Shown in pieces: positions 1-14,400 of a stretch of 64,000 nucleotides of DNA. Each line of letters opens with the position of its first letter. Position 1 is the first letter of the stretch. The translations under genes were made by a program, and so were the position numbers. The stretch is taken from NCBI RefSeq assembly GCF_954871325.1, contig NC_088777.1, forward strand, positions 43,997,366 to 44,061,365. The letters are read 5' to 3'. The notes under the pieces are model-generated. The model did not search any database, had not been told where the DNA came from, and was given only the letters and a program-made list of their open reading frames with translations. The stretch comes from Gordionus sp. m RMFG-2023. Lineage: Eukaryota > Nematomorpha > Gordioida > Chordodea > Parachordodidae.

Positions 1-1080
1 TTATTCTAAACAAGTATAGGAAATTTATTATAAAAAGTAAGTAGACCTATACTTGATATTCCTCCATTATATAGAATTGGTTACAAAATACTAGGTAAAA
101 TTCCACTTTTACAGACATATTTGACAGTTAGAGAATATATTACAGTTAATATTTTAACAAATTTTACTAATCAATTCTCTTGATAATAAATATAGCAACG
201 ATTTGCATTCAATTATTTAACGCCATCTATTTATTTTAAGTAAAATATATTAAAAATTAATCTTTATATTATTCATCCCACTTTAAAAGCTATTTTCTGA
301 TGTCCTTATCAATGTTTTATAGTTTTCTGTAAAATATATAATTCGCTATATATATTTTTTATTTTAAATATTCAAAAATTTATACATAATTATTTTTAGT
401 TTTATCCTAAAAAGCTTATTTTAGTCATATTTGGTTTGGGTTTAATATAAATGCCAATTATAATAATTTGGATCACTGATTATATTTTAATAATACAGAT
501 ATTTATAAATTTGCATTTACACGAACATTATAACATAACTCATATTATTTAAAATTAGACAGGATATTAAATTTGGAGTCGAATTTAGCAGGCCAAGAAA
601 AAGAAGTCCCAAAGACTCCTGAAAAATTACTCGAAGATGTAAATTATTATAATATTAATTATTTTTTATTTATTATGTAATATATTGGCCGTAGGCTTAG
701 ATTTTCACTTGAGAGGAATAAGAGATTGTTTTTTTTAAAATAAAATATTAATTATATAAAAAAAATTAATTCAAGAAGTTAACATATTTTTAAATAAAAA
801 ATTGATTGCTGGTAACATTACCAAAAAACCACTTTGAAAAAACATTCTATCTGGATATGGCCTAACAATAGTGTTTGAATGTAATTAAAATTTAGATATT
901 ATTTTTAAAATTTATTTTTACAAGGAAAGATAGTGATCATAATTAATCAAATAACAAAAGATGTTTGGTGAACATGATCTAGAAACTGCTTAAGTTTACT
1001 ATTATTGCTGGCTAAAAGTGATAAAAATTACCTGTTGATAAAATAAATAAAAATGTAGTTGATACTTTTTTGCTTTTACA
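1..1080. other. AT-rich flank, nearly featureless
   Basis: Only one exon-like block (563-638, listed separately) stands out. The rest is low-complexity A/T sequence with no open frame of note and no terminal repeats that I could pair. Confidence 0.5.
563..638 (+). CDS. possible isolated coding exon, unknown gene
   Basis: This 76-base block is less AT-rich than its surroundings. It is bounded by a plausible acceptor (acag) and donor (gtaaat) and reads open as about 25 residues, including AGQEKEVPKTPEKLLED. The composition looks coding, but no partner exon was found nearby and I do not recognise the peptide. It could be an internal exon of a gene to the left or a chance open stretch. Confidence 0.25.
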
Positions 1081-1120
1081 CAGTAGCGTACGCAGGAATT
1101 TGGTGTGGGGGGGGGGGGGG

Positions 1121-1190
1121 GTAATTAAAAGGGGATAATTAAAAGGGGATAATTAAAAGGGGATAATTAAAAGGGGATAATTAAAATTTT
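1121..1190. repeat. 15-bp tandem repeat at a hAT end
   Basis: GGGGATAATTAAAAG repeated about four to five times, directly after the G run at the left end of the ZMYM1-like hAT. It may have grown from that G-rich end. Confidence 0.85.
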
Positions 1191-1611
1191 TATAAATAAA
1201 ATTATTTTTATTTAAAAATATCAAGCATAAATTTATTAGGACTAATAACTATTTCTAATATACAAATTTAAATTAATATGAATTAAAAAAATTAAATATA
1301 TAAAACGATATATAAAAATAAATTTGATTTAAAAAATATTAAACGAATATAACCGGCGGCATATAAATACTTTAAATAAATCTGAATTATAAAATATTAA
1401 GTGGATATAACCAGGATATGATGACTATAAAATAAATAATCCATAATAGAAATTTAAATTTTTTTGAGCTTTTAAATTTATATATAAAGTATAAAAAATC
1501 TAAATGTTGGAAATATGAATAATTATATTTTTTATGTAAAAGAAAAATATATAAGACATTAAAAAATGATAGCACAAAAAATATTATAGAAACATTATAT
1601 TTTTATTATGT

Positions 1612-3510
1612 AAAATCCAATCTTCGTTGGGAGGGAGCTAATTTTTCAATTATCTCATCCGTGTTTGGCGTCAAATGCCTATGAATATTCAATAGGGCCA
1701 GACCATTCAACCTACTTTCAGAAGTTGTACTTCTTAGGTACGTTTTTAATCTTCTTAAAGAAGAGAATGTTCTCTCATTGCAGTACTAATGTGAAGAGTT
1801 GCTAATATATGTAATAATTTCAATATATTGGGGAAATAATCTAAAAGATGTTTGAAATGATGCAAAGCATCATAGCATTTTTTGGGACTATATCAACCAT
1901 AGTTAATCTTTTATACCATAGTTGGCATTCAGCTAATAAAGCATCATGAGATACATTAATGTCTTCATGATAAAAATCTTCCAAATATTTTATTTTTTTT
2001 CTATCACTATCTGAAAAAGGTTCAGAGGGCTTTTGCGGAAGTAATATCTGCAGATTGATAAGTGTTTCTTAATAAATTAAAAACCTTTCATTTACTTGGA
2101 TAAATGTATTCAAAAGAGGTTTAAAGACATTTATTTTATAATATTCTTCTATTGACCCTATATTAATATTTGGACGATAAGTTTGCCTTATTGTAAGTCG
2201 AGGGAGACAAATATTGAACTCGTAAAGCTCTGCTTTTGATTCAACATTAACATATAAAATATGCAATTCCTCATCAGCATTAGCTCTAATTTCTTTGAGT
2301 TCTAATAAAATTGTCTCTGCTATTCTCATCATCTCAATCAAATCAATATCAGGTTTTTGAAAAGTATTACATAAAATAGTTGTATAATTAAATAATTTAT
2401 TAATACATTCTAATGCGAAAAAAAAATTCGGCATAAGTATTGAATCCAGTAACATGCTTGCTTCTGAAGAAATATATTTTTCAGACATTGTGATAATTCT
2501 ATAAGAGCATTAATAATCGGCTCTTCTAACGATAAAAGCTGTTACTGCTCGATGTCGAAGACTCCATCTTGTTGGACAAGCTTTTTGCAATTTTTTTCTC
2601 CTTGTTGGGCAAGGAGTTTCAGATGTAATTCTGTTCAAAATATTTTGACGCTTGGGGTATCTAAACATTTCATAGATGCTAGATATTTTACCTGATATAA
2701 ATATAAAATATTTAATTTAATATTTAAAAACCTAAGCAATTTGATATCAATGGTAAAGAACATGAATCCGATATTGCTAAGTTGAGTGAATGGGCAGCAC
2801 AGTGGACATATATAGCTGTTGGGAATTTTTTTTAAATAAATGCCTGAAGCCCATTGAATTGTCCACTCATTGCACGTGCTCCATCATACCCTTGCCCATA
2901 TATTAAATTTATATTTAGCTATATTTTTTAAAATAATTATATAATAAGATTAATTATTACTAATTTTTAAGATTCACAAATATTACATCAGCTAAAGCAG
3001 ACCCAGTCATGCTTGAAACAGGAATAAATTGGAGAAACATTTCCTTGAAGATGTTTTTATGAGTATCTACATATCGCGCACACAACGACATCTGCTCAAT
3101 GCCAGCAATGTCCGTGGTCTCATCTGCCAAAATTGAGAAGCATGGGGCAGAATTGATTTCAACATTCAATTTTTCTAAAATGATATTGTTGCAAATATCA
3201 ATTATCTCATTTTATATCCTAGGGCTGAGATAAGTAGCATTTTTATTGGTACTAATGAGGCTCTCCATTAATACAGGATCTCCTAATGCTTTAAATTTTA
3301 AAATTCCACGGAAATTACCTTCGTTATCATTATTATTATAATTTAAGCTTCCTGAATCCTTGTGGTTACGAAGTGCTAGGCCTTGCAAGCCACAATATAA
3401 AATAGCCTCAATAGTTAGTTTTATCTTGCCTCTATTACGCCAATGCTTTTACATGTTTAAAGAAGTTTCAAAAATGGCTTTTTTATGACTATTGGAAAAT
3501 TATTTATTGT
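1612..3510 (-). pseudogene. hAT transposase, DUF4371 / ZMYM1-like, decayed
   Basis: Read right to left, the minus strand shows the family blocks in order across several frames: CGLQGLALRNHKDSGS and NEGNFRGILKFKALGDPV near 3400-3250, CFSILADETTDIAGIEQ near 3150, YGQGYDGARAMSGQFNG near 2880, CPTRWSLRHRAVTAF near 2560, and a C-terminal dimerisation segment (SLRRLKTYLRSTTSESRLNG) near 1730. This is the order in animal ZMYM1-like hAT transposases: RNase H-like core, then the hAT C-terminal dimerisation region. Blocks 2069-2488 and 2960-3169 remain open; between them there are several frame changes and stops. It is a dead copy. Confidence 0.8.
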
Positions 3511-4903
3511 TTTCATAAAATTAAAAATATAAAATTTGATATTATTCGAAACCACAATAATGGATATTTTCCTAACTAATATCCATTACCAAAAAATTAA
3601 ATATTTTTATGATGGGAGGAGAATGGAAATAGGGAGAGGGGGTGGAATCCAGCTCTGATCCTGAGTATATCAATTTATCAAACTTGCAAGGCTTTGAATT
3701 CGATAAAATTTATCTTTTTTTCTAGGATTTATTATTCAGATTTTCAATGGATAAAACTGGAAGCGAAGAATCATGAAAACAATGCAATTTTAAAGGGACT
3801 TGATATTATATGTTTTAAAAGTTAATTTAATCAATGTAAAAATGATAAAGTTTATGCCAAAGTAGTTTATAAGTATAATCATGCATATATTTTTAAATTT
3901 TTTGTAATAAATGTACATTTATTTAATTTGTTGGAAGATACGATAATTATCATACTATTTTATCCTCTGATAACATATTTCATCTCTTTTAATCTCTTCA
4001 AAAAATTCATCAAAAATTTTGCCATTTTAATGTTTTATATTTATTATATCAAAATAATGTGACACAATTGGAAAACGCTAAATTATGTAATCAGCAATGT
4101 TAGTAATTACAAATTGTCAGAAATTAATAAATATATACAGTTTCGACATAATTAATTTTTTATTAAGTTTTCAGAAAAAATTTTACAATGTCCTAAATTA
4201 TCCTTTGAAATTAAAAGTTCTCGATTTTATTTGCATTTTCGCATATTCATGATTTCTCTTAATGGTTTAAGCTCCTTATTCTTTCTTTTTTAACTTACAA
4301 ATTATTTGTTTTTGATTTGATTGATATACTAGGTTCTCTCAGCTTTGTTAAAATTTATTTATGATTAATCTGAGTTAAGTTAAAAGAATTCTACTCCAAA
4401 AAAATCCTTTTTATTTTTCTATCAATTATATTCTTTAATAATTACATTCCCACGTCATTTATCCATAGCAACTTAATACATATTCAATAAATAATGAATT
4501 CAAAATCTAAATAATAATCTCAAAAATGTTTTCTTTGATGAAACATTTTATAATATTATTGTTTTTTATAAATGGTTAATAATTTCATATAAAAAATAAG
4601 CTATCATATATTGTGAAGTTATTATAAAATTCATTGATATTATTGCTTTCTAAAAATCAAGGTATTTTTATCGTTATATAATTAGCAAATAGGATCTTCA
4701 TACTATTAAATATAATTAAAATTTTTAAATCTATTATTTTTTTGGAATAATGTGCTTAAATGATTAATAAACTTGAACAGATCACAATTATAATTTAGAA
4801 GCTATTAAATAAATCTAATTCGCAAAAATAGATATTATTTAATCCATGTTTAAAACCATGTTTTCAAAATGGCATACTATTTTTTGTATTATAATATAAT
4901 TAG
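3511..4903. other. intergenic, no feature seen
   Basis: AT-rich sequence with only short random open frames. A purine-rich stretch at 3612-3665 could be a degraded terminal repeat of the hAT to the left. Confidence 0.4.
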
Positions 4904-5275
4904 CAGAGTTGTTAAAGTATCTAGATATAAAAATGTGGTATCTGTATCTGGATAGATTTTTGATTAAAGTATCTGTATCTAGATATTATTTTAGAGGTAT
5001 CTGTATCTGTTTTTAGATACTTTTTAAGATAAATTTTGATATACTTCTACGCTTTTTATATTATAAATAAAAATACTTAAATGTAAAATTTATTTTATTT
5101 CATATGAGCATATAACTTAATATTAATATTAAAAAATTATATATTTTAAACTTTTATATAAAAAAGATTATATAAATATTAATTAAATATTATGTCCGAG
5201 TTATCAATAACAAGCAAATTCTGATATTACAATCCATCTCAAGGAATTTGCCATTTTTAATTGCAATGGAATTGG

Positions 5276-5574
5276 TATTTTATTTTATTTTATTTAATTT
5301 TATTTTATTTTATTTTATTTTATTTTATTTTATTTTATTTTATTTTATTTTATTTTATTTTATTTTATTTTATTTTATTTTATTTTATTTTATTTTATTT
5401 TATTTTATTTTATTTTATTTTATTTTATTTTATTTTATTTTATTTTATTTTATTTTATTTTATTTTATTTTATTTTATTTTATTTTATTTTATTTTATTT
5501 TATTTTATTTTATTTTATTTTATTTTATTTTATTTTATTTTATTTTATTTTATTTTATTTTATTTTATTTTATT
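5276..5574. repeat. (TTTTA)n microsatellite, ~300 bp
   Basis: About 60 nearly perfect TTTTA units inside the hAT at 4904-6477. Being a 5-mer without a stop in two + frames, it gives long artificial open frames (ILFYF repeats) that are not genes. Confidence 0.97.
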
Positions 5575-5616
5575 CTATACTATTATATTAATTATTATAT
5601 TAATTTTTAAGATTAA

Positions 5617-6120
5617 TATTGATAACGAAAATGACGACATTCTTCCATGGCCAATTTATAGACCATATTTTAAAATAATATCTCAAAATAAAGAAAACAA
5701 ATCTCTGTTAGTAAAATGTTTGCCATGTCTACCAAAAAATATGCAAATTTCCATTAGCATTACCTCAACTTGCAACATTGTAAAACATTTAAGGGTATAG
5801 ATACTAAATAAATATTTACAATTTAAAATTTAAATTTTAAGAGAAAACATCAAACACTCTTAATCCAAAAAAAAAAGGAGAAGGAGAAAAAATCTATTAA
5901 AGAAAATATTGGACTAGGCTCATCGTTCATTGATTTTTTTTCCAAGAAACCTCAGACTTTAACCCAAATCACTTTAGATGCTTTAATAACTGATTTAATT
6001 ATAGATAGCATTCAGCCATTTTCAATTGTTGAAAATCCTTCATTTATAAAAATGATCAAAACATTAGCTCCACAAAAAAATATAATTTGCCGACAGGCAG
6101 TGGTTGTTACTGAAATCTAA
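5617..6120 (+). pseudogene. hAT transposase N-terminal remnant with BED finger
   Basis: Two pieces survive. The first reads VKCLPCLPKNMQISIS... and ends NIVKHLR, a BED-type zinc finger (C-x2-C with a degraded histidine end). The second reads ITLDALITDLIIDSIQPFSI then VENPSFIKMIKTLAPQ, matching the segment after the BED finger in hAT transposases (usually ...QPFSVVEDPGF..LI..L.P). The catalytic core and dimerisation domain are absent. The pieces lie in different frames, so no product is expected. Confidence 0.75.
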
Positions 6121-6477
6121 TAATTATTTATAATCATTTAATCATATTATATTATTTTATTAATGATATTGATATATAATAATTATTCATATTAATCATA
6201 TAATATCTAAAAATCATTATTTTAGTTATATTTTGATAAATGTGATATCGAGTCAATAAATTTTTTAAATCATTTCATAAATTTTTGCAATAGAATCCTA
6301 ATTTAGGTTTATTCAAACCTTATCTAAGAGTATAATAAAAAACTGTATATAGATACATTTTAAATTGTATCTGTATCAAGATAACTTTTTAGAAGCTGTA
6401 TCTGTATCTAGATAAATTTTTAGACGATGTATCTATATCTGTTAGATCCATTTAAAAAGTATCTTTTAACAACTCTG

Positions 6478-8417
6478 ATAATTAGATATGAGTATGAAGT
6501 AAAAAAAAATTGCAGCATTTAAACTGTTTCAACGTTATATATATAAATGGTTGTTTCGGAAATGAGAACAATTTGTTCCTCTGAAAAATTAGAGCCTTCT
6601 TTTTTTTTAGTAAATTGCTATATGTTAAACCACGTCATATATAATTTGAGATTTATAGGATTGATTAATTCTACACTAATACATTTTCAGTAAAATCCGA
6701 TTTTTTTAAATTTTCACTTATAATATGCTATTTTCGAACTTTTAATAATTTATTTAAAAGATTTTTTTAAAATTTGAAATATCTGATTTTGCCGTGAAAC
6801 CGGGTGCACTTCTCATTATATATTTCAGACAATTTTTAAGATATTATACATGTTGAATAAGGTTGGGTACGCAACGGCAAATATTTAACTTAAAAAACTG
6901 TAATTATTTATAAAAAATGCAAGTCATCCATCTTATGTAATAGCCCAGGTTATTCGTTTTGTATTCCTAAGGTTATAGTAGTTGGATTTTTTGAAAAAAA
7001 AATTAATTAGTCTACTTAGAAAAATGCTAAGATGCAGCTAAAAGGGTTTCACATTTTTTCTAAAATTAATTATGGAGCATAAATATTATCAATATTCTTA
7101 TACTTGTTAAAATAGAGATCATTTTTATATTTAGTCTAAAAAACAATTATAAAAAAAATGTATAAATTTAGAAGTCACTTTTAAGCTGATAAATTATTGT
7201 GTGTAAAACTTTTTTGCTAATATTATGTAGAATGTGCATCTCATTAAAATACGTTATTTTTAACTTAAATATTAATCTTTAAGTCGATTATTGTGATACT
7301 AAAGTATATGATTCCTTACCGCTAGAATCTTTATAATACCTACCCTATGAATACTTGACAATTTTGACATCAACCTTTGAGTTATTTTTAATTTATATAA
7401 TAACTTTTATAAAAAAATTTAATATGTTATGCTTAAAATATCATGGCAAAATTGTTTGAAATTTGTTATTTCCGATTAGATTCTTCAAAAATAAAAAAAC
7501 ACCCTCATACCAACTGAAACATAGGAGGAAATTTTATATATTTTTAGGAGGATAAAACTATTAAAAGTCATTTTTTTATTGTTAAAAAACATAGTAAATT
7601 GTTAGTAATATAATATAAATTAAATTGTTAAGTTTTGATTATCTATTTTTTTAAAATAAAAATTAAACTAAATATTTTTTCCTGCTATAGATACCTAATT
7701 TAAAGGAGAAAAATAGCCAATGCTCCTATTTAGATTCTGCTCTTATGGTGCTCCTGTAAACCCTTTTCGTTTTAGATTATAATTAATTTTAGAATTTAAA
7801 ATTTAATATTGGACTAATTATTTTATAATCCTACACTTTAGACGGTGTTTCTAAATATGGTAAAGATTAATAAAAATTTTTCAAGTAATATTAATCATTA
7901 TCAAAATATTAGCTTGAAATTCAAATAAATATATCAAACAGATATTTGTGAGTCACTATCAGATTTTTTATGCATAAATTGTCCAGGTGGTCTATTTTTA
8001 TCTACAAACTGCCCAGTCAGATCTGGCTCAAATCTTTGCCTGGTTCACAGGCCGGGCTTTTGGGCATGCGATTTCAAGATCTTTAATGTCTATTAAGCCT
8101 ACTATATACGACAATTTTTTTAACCTTACCCTAATCTTAATTACAACCTTTCAGAAAAAAACTGGTCACCGACTAATCCCGCAAATTTAATACTCCGATT
8201 CTTCATCACTTGATTTTACTCATATCTCTCAATCCACTTAATCTTATCTCTATTTTTTTATATAAGTTTATTAATAATCTATTAATAGTTTCCATCAAAA
8301 TGAGTTTCTTTAAAGAGATTCAAACTGTATATTAAATATAATATCATTACTCTATTATCAATGCTCAGTTCTAAATAAATAAATGAAAATTAAAAATAGA
8401 ATTTAAAATTATATCTT
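6478..8417. other. upstream region of receptor gene copy 1
   Basis: No gene seen. A slightly GC-richer stretch at 7985-8170 has no recognisable coding or terminal-repeat signal. The last ~150 bases before 8418 resemble the sequence before exon 1 of copy 2 (around 35095-35183), so the promoter or 5' UTR probably lies here, but no core promoter motif can be singled out in DNA this AT-rich. Confidence 0.4.
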
Positions 8418-11400
8418 ATGAGGAAAATTTTGATATCTAAAATTTGGTTCGTATTTATATGTAAAACATTCATTATTCATATTGGTAATCTTTAATAAAA
8501 ATTTTATTATATTTGTAATATTAAAAATTTTGGCCCATATATTAATCTCAATAAAATATTCTCCTATTTTTTTGAAAGTGATATAGATTTCTACAATAAT
8601 TAAATTTTATTTATTTATAACTAATATTTAATATAATGTTTTCTACAAGAGCTGGATGGTTATCTTAAAAATATTTTACAATATAACTTTGGTAGCTATA
8701 GTTAATTATATTTGGTTTTTTTACAGTATAATAAACCTCGGTGTTACTTTGTCAGGTGGTCATCAATCAAAGGATATTATTCGTAAATTACCTTGTTATC
8801 TAATAACTGTCCAAACGAATCTGTTATTTGTTATTCTAAGAAGTTTCAATAGGAGTTAGGCAATATTATATAATTTATTTCTTTAAATTTTAAATATTTA
8901 GAAAAAAAATGCCATAACATATACACATATAAATAAAAAATCTTTATATTTATTGTTTTTCTTCCAATCTTTTAGATTATTATACAAATATGTATAAAGG
9001 TAAAAATCATTAAATAAAACTATATAAAAAAATCGAACAAAAATACTTTTAAGAGAAACAAAATTGCGTTCTAAAAAACGAAAAATAGTTAAATCTTAAA
9101 AATGTTTATTTGCATGTTTTGCCTGAGGAATAATAATACCTAACTTCAAGTATTTTTAATTTAATTTAGTCTAATTTTTTTAAAAAAAACCAAAAGTGAT
9201 AATTGGCGAGAATATAACATTACGAGATTTTTATACTTGTTGATTTTTTTAAATCTCAAAGAGTAAGCAGATTGTTATTTATATTAGCATGAAAGGATGA
9301 GACACGCGAATCCCAAATAAGGGATTTTCAATGCCCAGGCAGTATTTATTTCAAATAAATTTTATTAAAAAATATATATAATTAAATATTCGAATAGTGA
9401 ATAAATTATAAGGTAAGTGAACGAGTAAAAAGAAGAGGGTAATAATAGTAATAACAAATTAAGATAAATTAAAGATATTTTTAAAAATAGCTTTGCCATT
9501 AAAAGAAGTCAAAGCAGAGCATATACACAATAAGCAATGACCAAGGAATTATGTTAACCAATATTTTTAATGAAAATGAATAAAACATTTCAAAATGTTG
9601 AACTGAAATGAGGTAGATAAGATATGGGAAAAATTATTCAGAGAATATTTTCAACTGGGTATCAAAGATGAGTTATAGAACAGCGCAATAATTTAGTAGT
9701 GCATTTACTTTGTAAAATATAAGTTTTCGAGAGAAGGTTTTATTTTATAAAGGGTGTAAGAAATCACAAAAATTATAATTCTTTGATCTTAGTTGTTTCA
9801 AAAAATATTTTGATTAAGTCCGGCCTAAGCTGATAGATAAGAAATCTCAAATTCAAAATATTTCTTTTATTGGTATGTATTGAATTTAAATATTCAGGAA
9901 TTGATAATTTAATCTGTCTGTTTTATTCTATTAATTACAAAAGTAAATATTTCCCAACTTTTAATTTTTTTTAAAAAATTTTGATTTTATTTTAAAATTC
10001 ATAGTTTATTTCCCGAGATGAGCAGTATGTTTCAATTCAAATAATATTATTGGCTAATTTATAATACATTCTCCAAAATCAATTTGTTTATTATGATGAA
10101 TAAATTTTAGCACAAAGTTTAAACTTAATGTTGATATTCATGACTTTTTATCATTAATTAATTTAATATCATCATATGTCTGCGGTGATAGAAGAATATT
10201 TAAGGAACAAGGTGCATATTCTTATAGATTAGGATATAGAACATGTGAGAGATCTATCCTTTTTTTTTTATCATGGTATGGTTTATTTTATTTTTATAAA
10301 TGAATTATAATATACTTAGTAACAATATTTGGAAATATTAAAATAATAATTTATCTTATTACACTTTTCCTATACTATGTTTAACAAGACAAACAAGAGT
10401 TCAATGTATTATTTCATTATATTTTAAATATATAGATAAACGAAACAAATCAATTATAAATAAGCGTTAAGAAAGCAATGATATTTATTTATGATAATTA
10501 TATTGAGTAATTTTTGAATATAAATAAATTCTAAAATCGTTATTCATTAAATTTTAAATTCAATTATAAGTACTAACAAACAAATCAATACTAAATTTTT
10601 TTAAATTTCATGGATGATCATGATTCCTTTATTTAAAAAATTATTAATTTTTATTTTGAAGTGTGTATAAATTAACCAATAACGTTATAATTGAAACCTA
10701 CTACGGCCGGGAAAACAAATAAAAATAATTATTATAATTTTTGTTCACATTTAAATAAAAAATATGTATAAAAGACTCATTTCAACTTCCAAAAAGAAGA
10801 CACCCTTATTAACACTACTATAATTTAATTTTAAACATTTTTGCTACCTTTTTTCTAAATTGTTTACAGTTTTTTTTCTTTTATATATTTATATTTTAAA
10901 GAAACGTTTAAGTTTTGGAAAATAATAAAACTTTAAATGTATTTTTTTTGCATGTTATCGAATATAATTTATAAAATGATTTATGTATTTATAATTTTTA
11001 TTGTGAAACTTTCGAATTTAATACTTTAGAGAAAAAGCTAATAAGCCCTGGTTTATTATCCCCGGTCTCTCTCTAAACATATGTTAGAAAATTAATTAGT
11101 TTATTATTAAAATTTTGTTATTAATGTAAATAGTAATCACACAAGACACCGTAGAGTTCCGTACTGCTCGATATTATGGATTATGTGCTACTGATTGCCC
11201 TGATAATTATTTTTACATACCTAAATTAAGTCAATGCTGGCTTCATCAAACACAGAGAAATAAAAAAGATAATACATGTTCCGATACTCAAAGCGTCGCT
11301 TACTTCTTTAAAGATAAAGAAACGGCGGTAAATAATTTTTATATATATAGATTCAATTATAAAAAATATATGTGTGTTTTGTAAAAAGGTTAAAAAATCA

Positions 11401-14400
11401 TCACTGCCCTGAAAGATGAGCCGAGAATTAAATTTGTTTAAATTTGTTTAAATTTAAAATAGTTAAAATAAGTTAATTATAGGCAGCGGTGTAGTCAAAA
11501 TATATACAGGGTTTTTGAAATTTTTTAAGGTCTTGTCCTTAAACCCTCATTTGCCTAGGTCCAGCCTATGTGATTAAGTATTAATAGGCATTAAATCATC
11601 TCCGTTTAAGTTGACTAACAATTGGAAGCAATTCTAACATTTATTACAATGTGTGTTTTATTAGTGTGCCCTTGCTTCAAATATAAAGGAAAATGTATCT
11701 AGCAACAAAATTTTGACCAACTTAAAACATTTATTCTAAAAATTTTATTATTTTAATCCGTTTGACATAGGGTAGACACTATAAAGATGAGAAAAAAGAA
11801 GTTAACTAAAAAAAAAAATATCAAAATTACCATCATGTCAGAATGGAAAATTTAGAAGAAAATAAATATCTGATTTGTGCTATAGTTAGGACCTGGCTGT
11901 GAATAGAACTTTTCATTTAATTTTGTATTTTACAAAATAGAAATCTAGATTTTAAGCAGAGTATAAAAAATATTTTCAGAATGATTTTGAGCAAAAATCA
12001 TTTAAGATTTTTGATCATTTATTAAAAAATCTTAAGTAAATCATTTGCAATTTTCATCCAAAAAAAAAAATTTCAAAATAAAATAAAATTTCAAAATAAA
12101 ATAAAATTTCAAAATAAAATAAAATTTCAAAATAAAATAATAAAAGATTTTTGTTCAAATATTTTTTGAAGATTTAAACACTAATTCTGAAACTTATATC
12201 AGACCATTAATCAGTGCTGTTTATTTTAATGTTTCTGAAATTGGCGGCGAGCCTGGCAACTTTGTTTATATCAGTAGGTTACTTTTCTGACGTGGGAAAA
12301 ATTGACGATGGTTAAGACGTGAGCCGATAGTCCACAGTTCTAAATATAACTAACTCCGCATAGATATTCCTAACATGAATTGGCTTCTATGAATGAGATT
12401 GAAAACCATAATTTAAAATTACCTGTTATATGTTAGATCAATTTTTTATCCAATTAGAATTGATTGAAAACGATTTAAAAAAATATCAATTGGTGAATTT
12501 CCAAATTATTGCTAATAGATAAATGAATAATTATCATCAAAATAATTTAAATACATTCAGGATTAGTTTTAATAATTTTCTATTAAGGCAATTTTTAAAA
12601 TTATTATAGTTTCATTGAAAAATGAATGTAATTTATAAAAAAATTATTCATATTATTATTTCAAAAATATTTTTAGAAATATGTAATATTTATATCAACC
12701 ACTTTAATCAAAAATGATTTGTAAAAATATTAACCTTTTAATTTGAAAAAAAGATAAAAATAAAAATAATAAGGTTTTTAGTATTTGAGTCAATTTTTAA
12801 AAACTACTAACTCATTATTTTATATAGAAAAATATCATGAAATCCTGAAGATTTTGGTCATAAATGGCTCAAATGTTTAAATATTTAAAAGCGATATCTT
12901 GAGGTTTAGATAATATTTTTCTGCCTAAAATATTGAGTTAGTCGTTTTTAAAAATCGACTCAAATCGAGCCGTTTAAAAGCATTAGTTTTTAGCATTCCT
13001 TAAAAATGTTAATCATAATTTTTTCTTCTTTATAAGGCCACATGGTCCTGACTAGTCTGTACGTTTATACCCGACTGGACCATAGTCCTCAAATAAGACA
13101 GGACCACAACTTATTCTTTATGAAAAGGCCTGTTCAAAACTGATTTTATTAATTTAAAAAAAATTTTTTTTAAAAATATCTTGTTTTAATCATTTAATTA
13201 AATATTAAAGTATATTTTTTGTTAACAATATCAAATATAAAATAAAATATACACAAAATTTTACTAATTTGCTGCTATTAAGTATGTTAAACTTTGACAG
13301 GATTGATTGAGGGAGTTTGCTTTATTAGTCAATTTATAAGATATTTCACTATTTATTTGTTAATTTAGGACGAATTATTTGCTCGTAATACTATTTCAAA
13401 TGTATGGGTTGGTTTTACGGTAGAGAGAGAGCCAGGCGACTACCATTTTAAAGATATATTGCTCAGAAGAAGGTCGTGGTGTCATGGTAATTGCTTACCC
13501 GTGGAAGTATCTGATGTGTACCTGTAAATAGAAATAAATAACGAATTAATTTTACTTAAATAATAAAGTGAATGGGCACCAACTGAACCGAGTGCTCAAG
13601 AAAATGAGAAATGTGTAAAATATTTAAATGGTCAACTTTATGATACTTCATGCGACAATTTAAATGGTCTGTTTTGTGTTAAAGAACATTGTGGTATATT
13701 TTTTTATTATAAATATAATAATATTTATAATTCCAAAAAAACATCTAGGATTCAAACCAGGTTCAAATTGTACACATAATATCGAATGCACAAAGTTTCA
13801 CCCGTACACATTCTGCATTAATAAAATTTGTCAATGTAATAGTGGTTTTTATTTTAACTTCCAAACAGAGAAATGTGATGAAAGTGAATTTTTTTTATTT
13901 ATTGAAATATTATAAATATATTTTTTTTTAGCTTTTAATCTTTTTTTTAAAATTTAGATTTATGTTACATTTAAATTTAAGCATAAGAATTTAAAATAAT
14001 AATGTATGTTTCTTGCTGTTAAACTTATTTCTTGAATTGTTTTATTATTTTCTCTTTCTCTTTATTAGTCAATTTTGCCAATTTATTTATCCCTTTTTAC
14101 CTAAATTTTGATTTTCTATAAAATTTCCACTAACCTATTTTCCAGGGAAAATTTTATAACTCGATGTTAAAACAAGTTAAATGCTCAAAATAATGTATAG
14201 CTTTTTAAGTGGTGTTTTCTTCTAGAAAAATGAACTTTAATTGTTAATTTTTTAATCAAATATGTATAACTATATTACGAATATAGGGCTATAAATCAAT
14301 CACATATAAAATATTTATATCGTTATATAATTTATACCCTAATATAGGGCTATAAATCAATCACATATAAAATATTTATATCGTTATATAATTTATACCC

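Larger units (their letters stand above)
1081..3510 (-). mobile_element. hAT DNA transposon fossil, ZMYM1-like (DUF4371) type
   Basis: The left edge begins CAGTAGCGTACGCAGGAAT followed by a long G run, typical of the ends of this hAT lineage (CAGTGGCG..., G-rich). Transposase remnants lie on the minus strand. I could not find a convincing right terminal repeat or target duplication; a weak candidate ends near 3663. The element is inactive. Confidence 0.75.
4904..6477 (+). mobile_element. hAT element, internally deleted, intact ends
   Basis: Starts CAGAGTTGTTAAAGTATCT and ends with the near inverse (...AGATACTTTTTAAATGG side reading GTATCTTTTAACAACTCTG). It is flanked by a perfect 8-bp target duplication ATAATTAG at 4896-4903 and 6478-6485, the hallmark of hAT insertion. 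Both ends carry tandem GTATCTGTATCTAG-type subterminal motifs (4960-5030 and 6340-6470). At 1.57 kb it keeps only the N-terminal part of a transposase and a huge TTTTA array, so it is non-autonomous. Confidence 0.9.

Noticed and set aside
5248-5800. Long + strand open frames rich in ILFYF
   Set aside because: They are translations of the TTTTA microsatellite; only the last part (after 5617) has transposase meaning.
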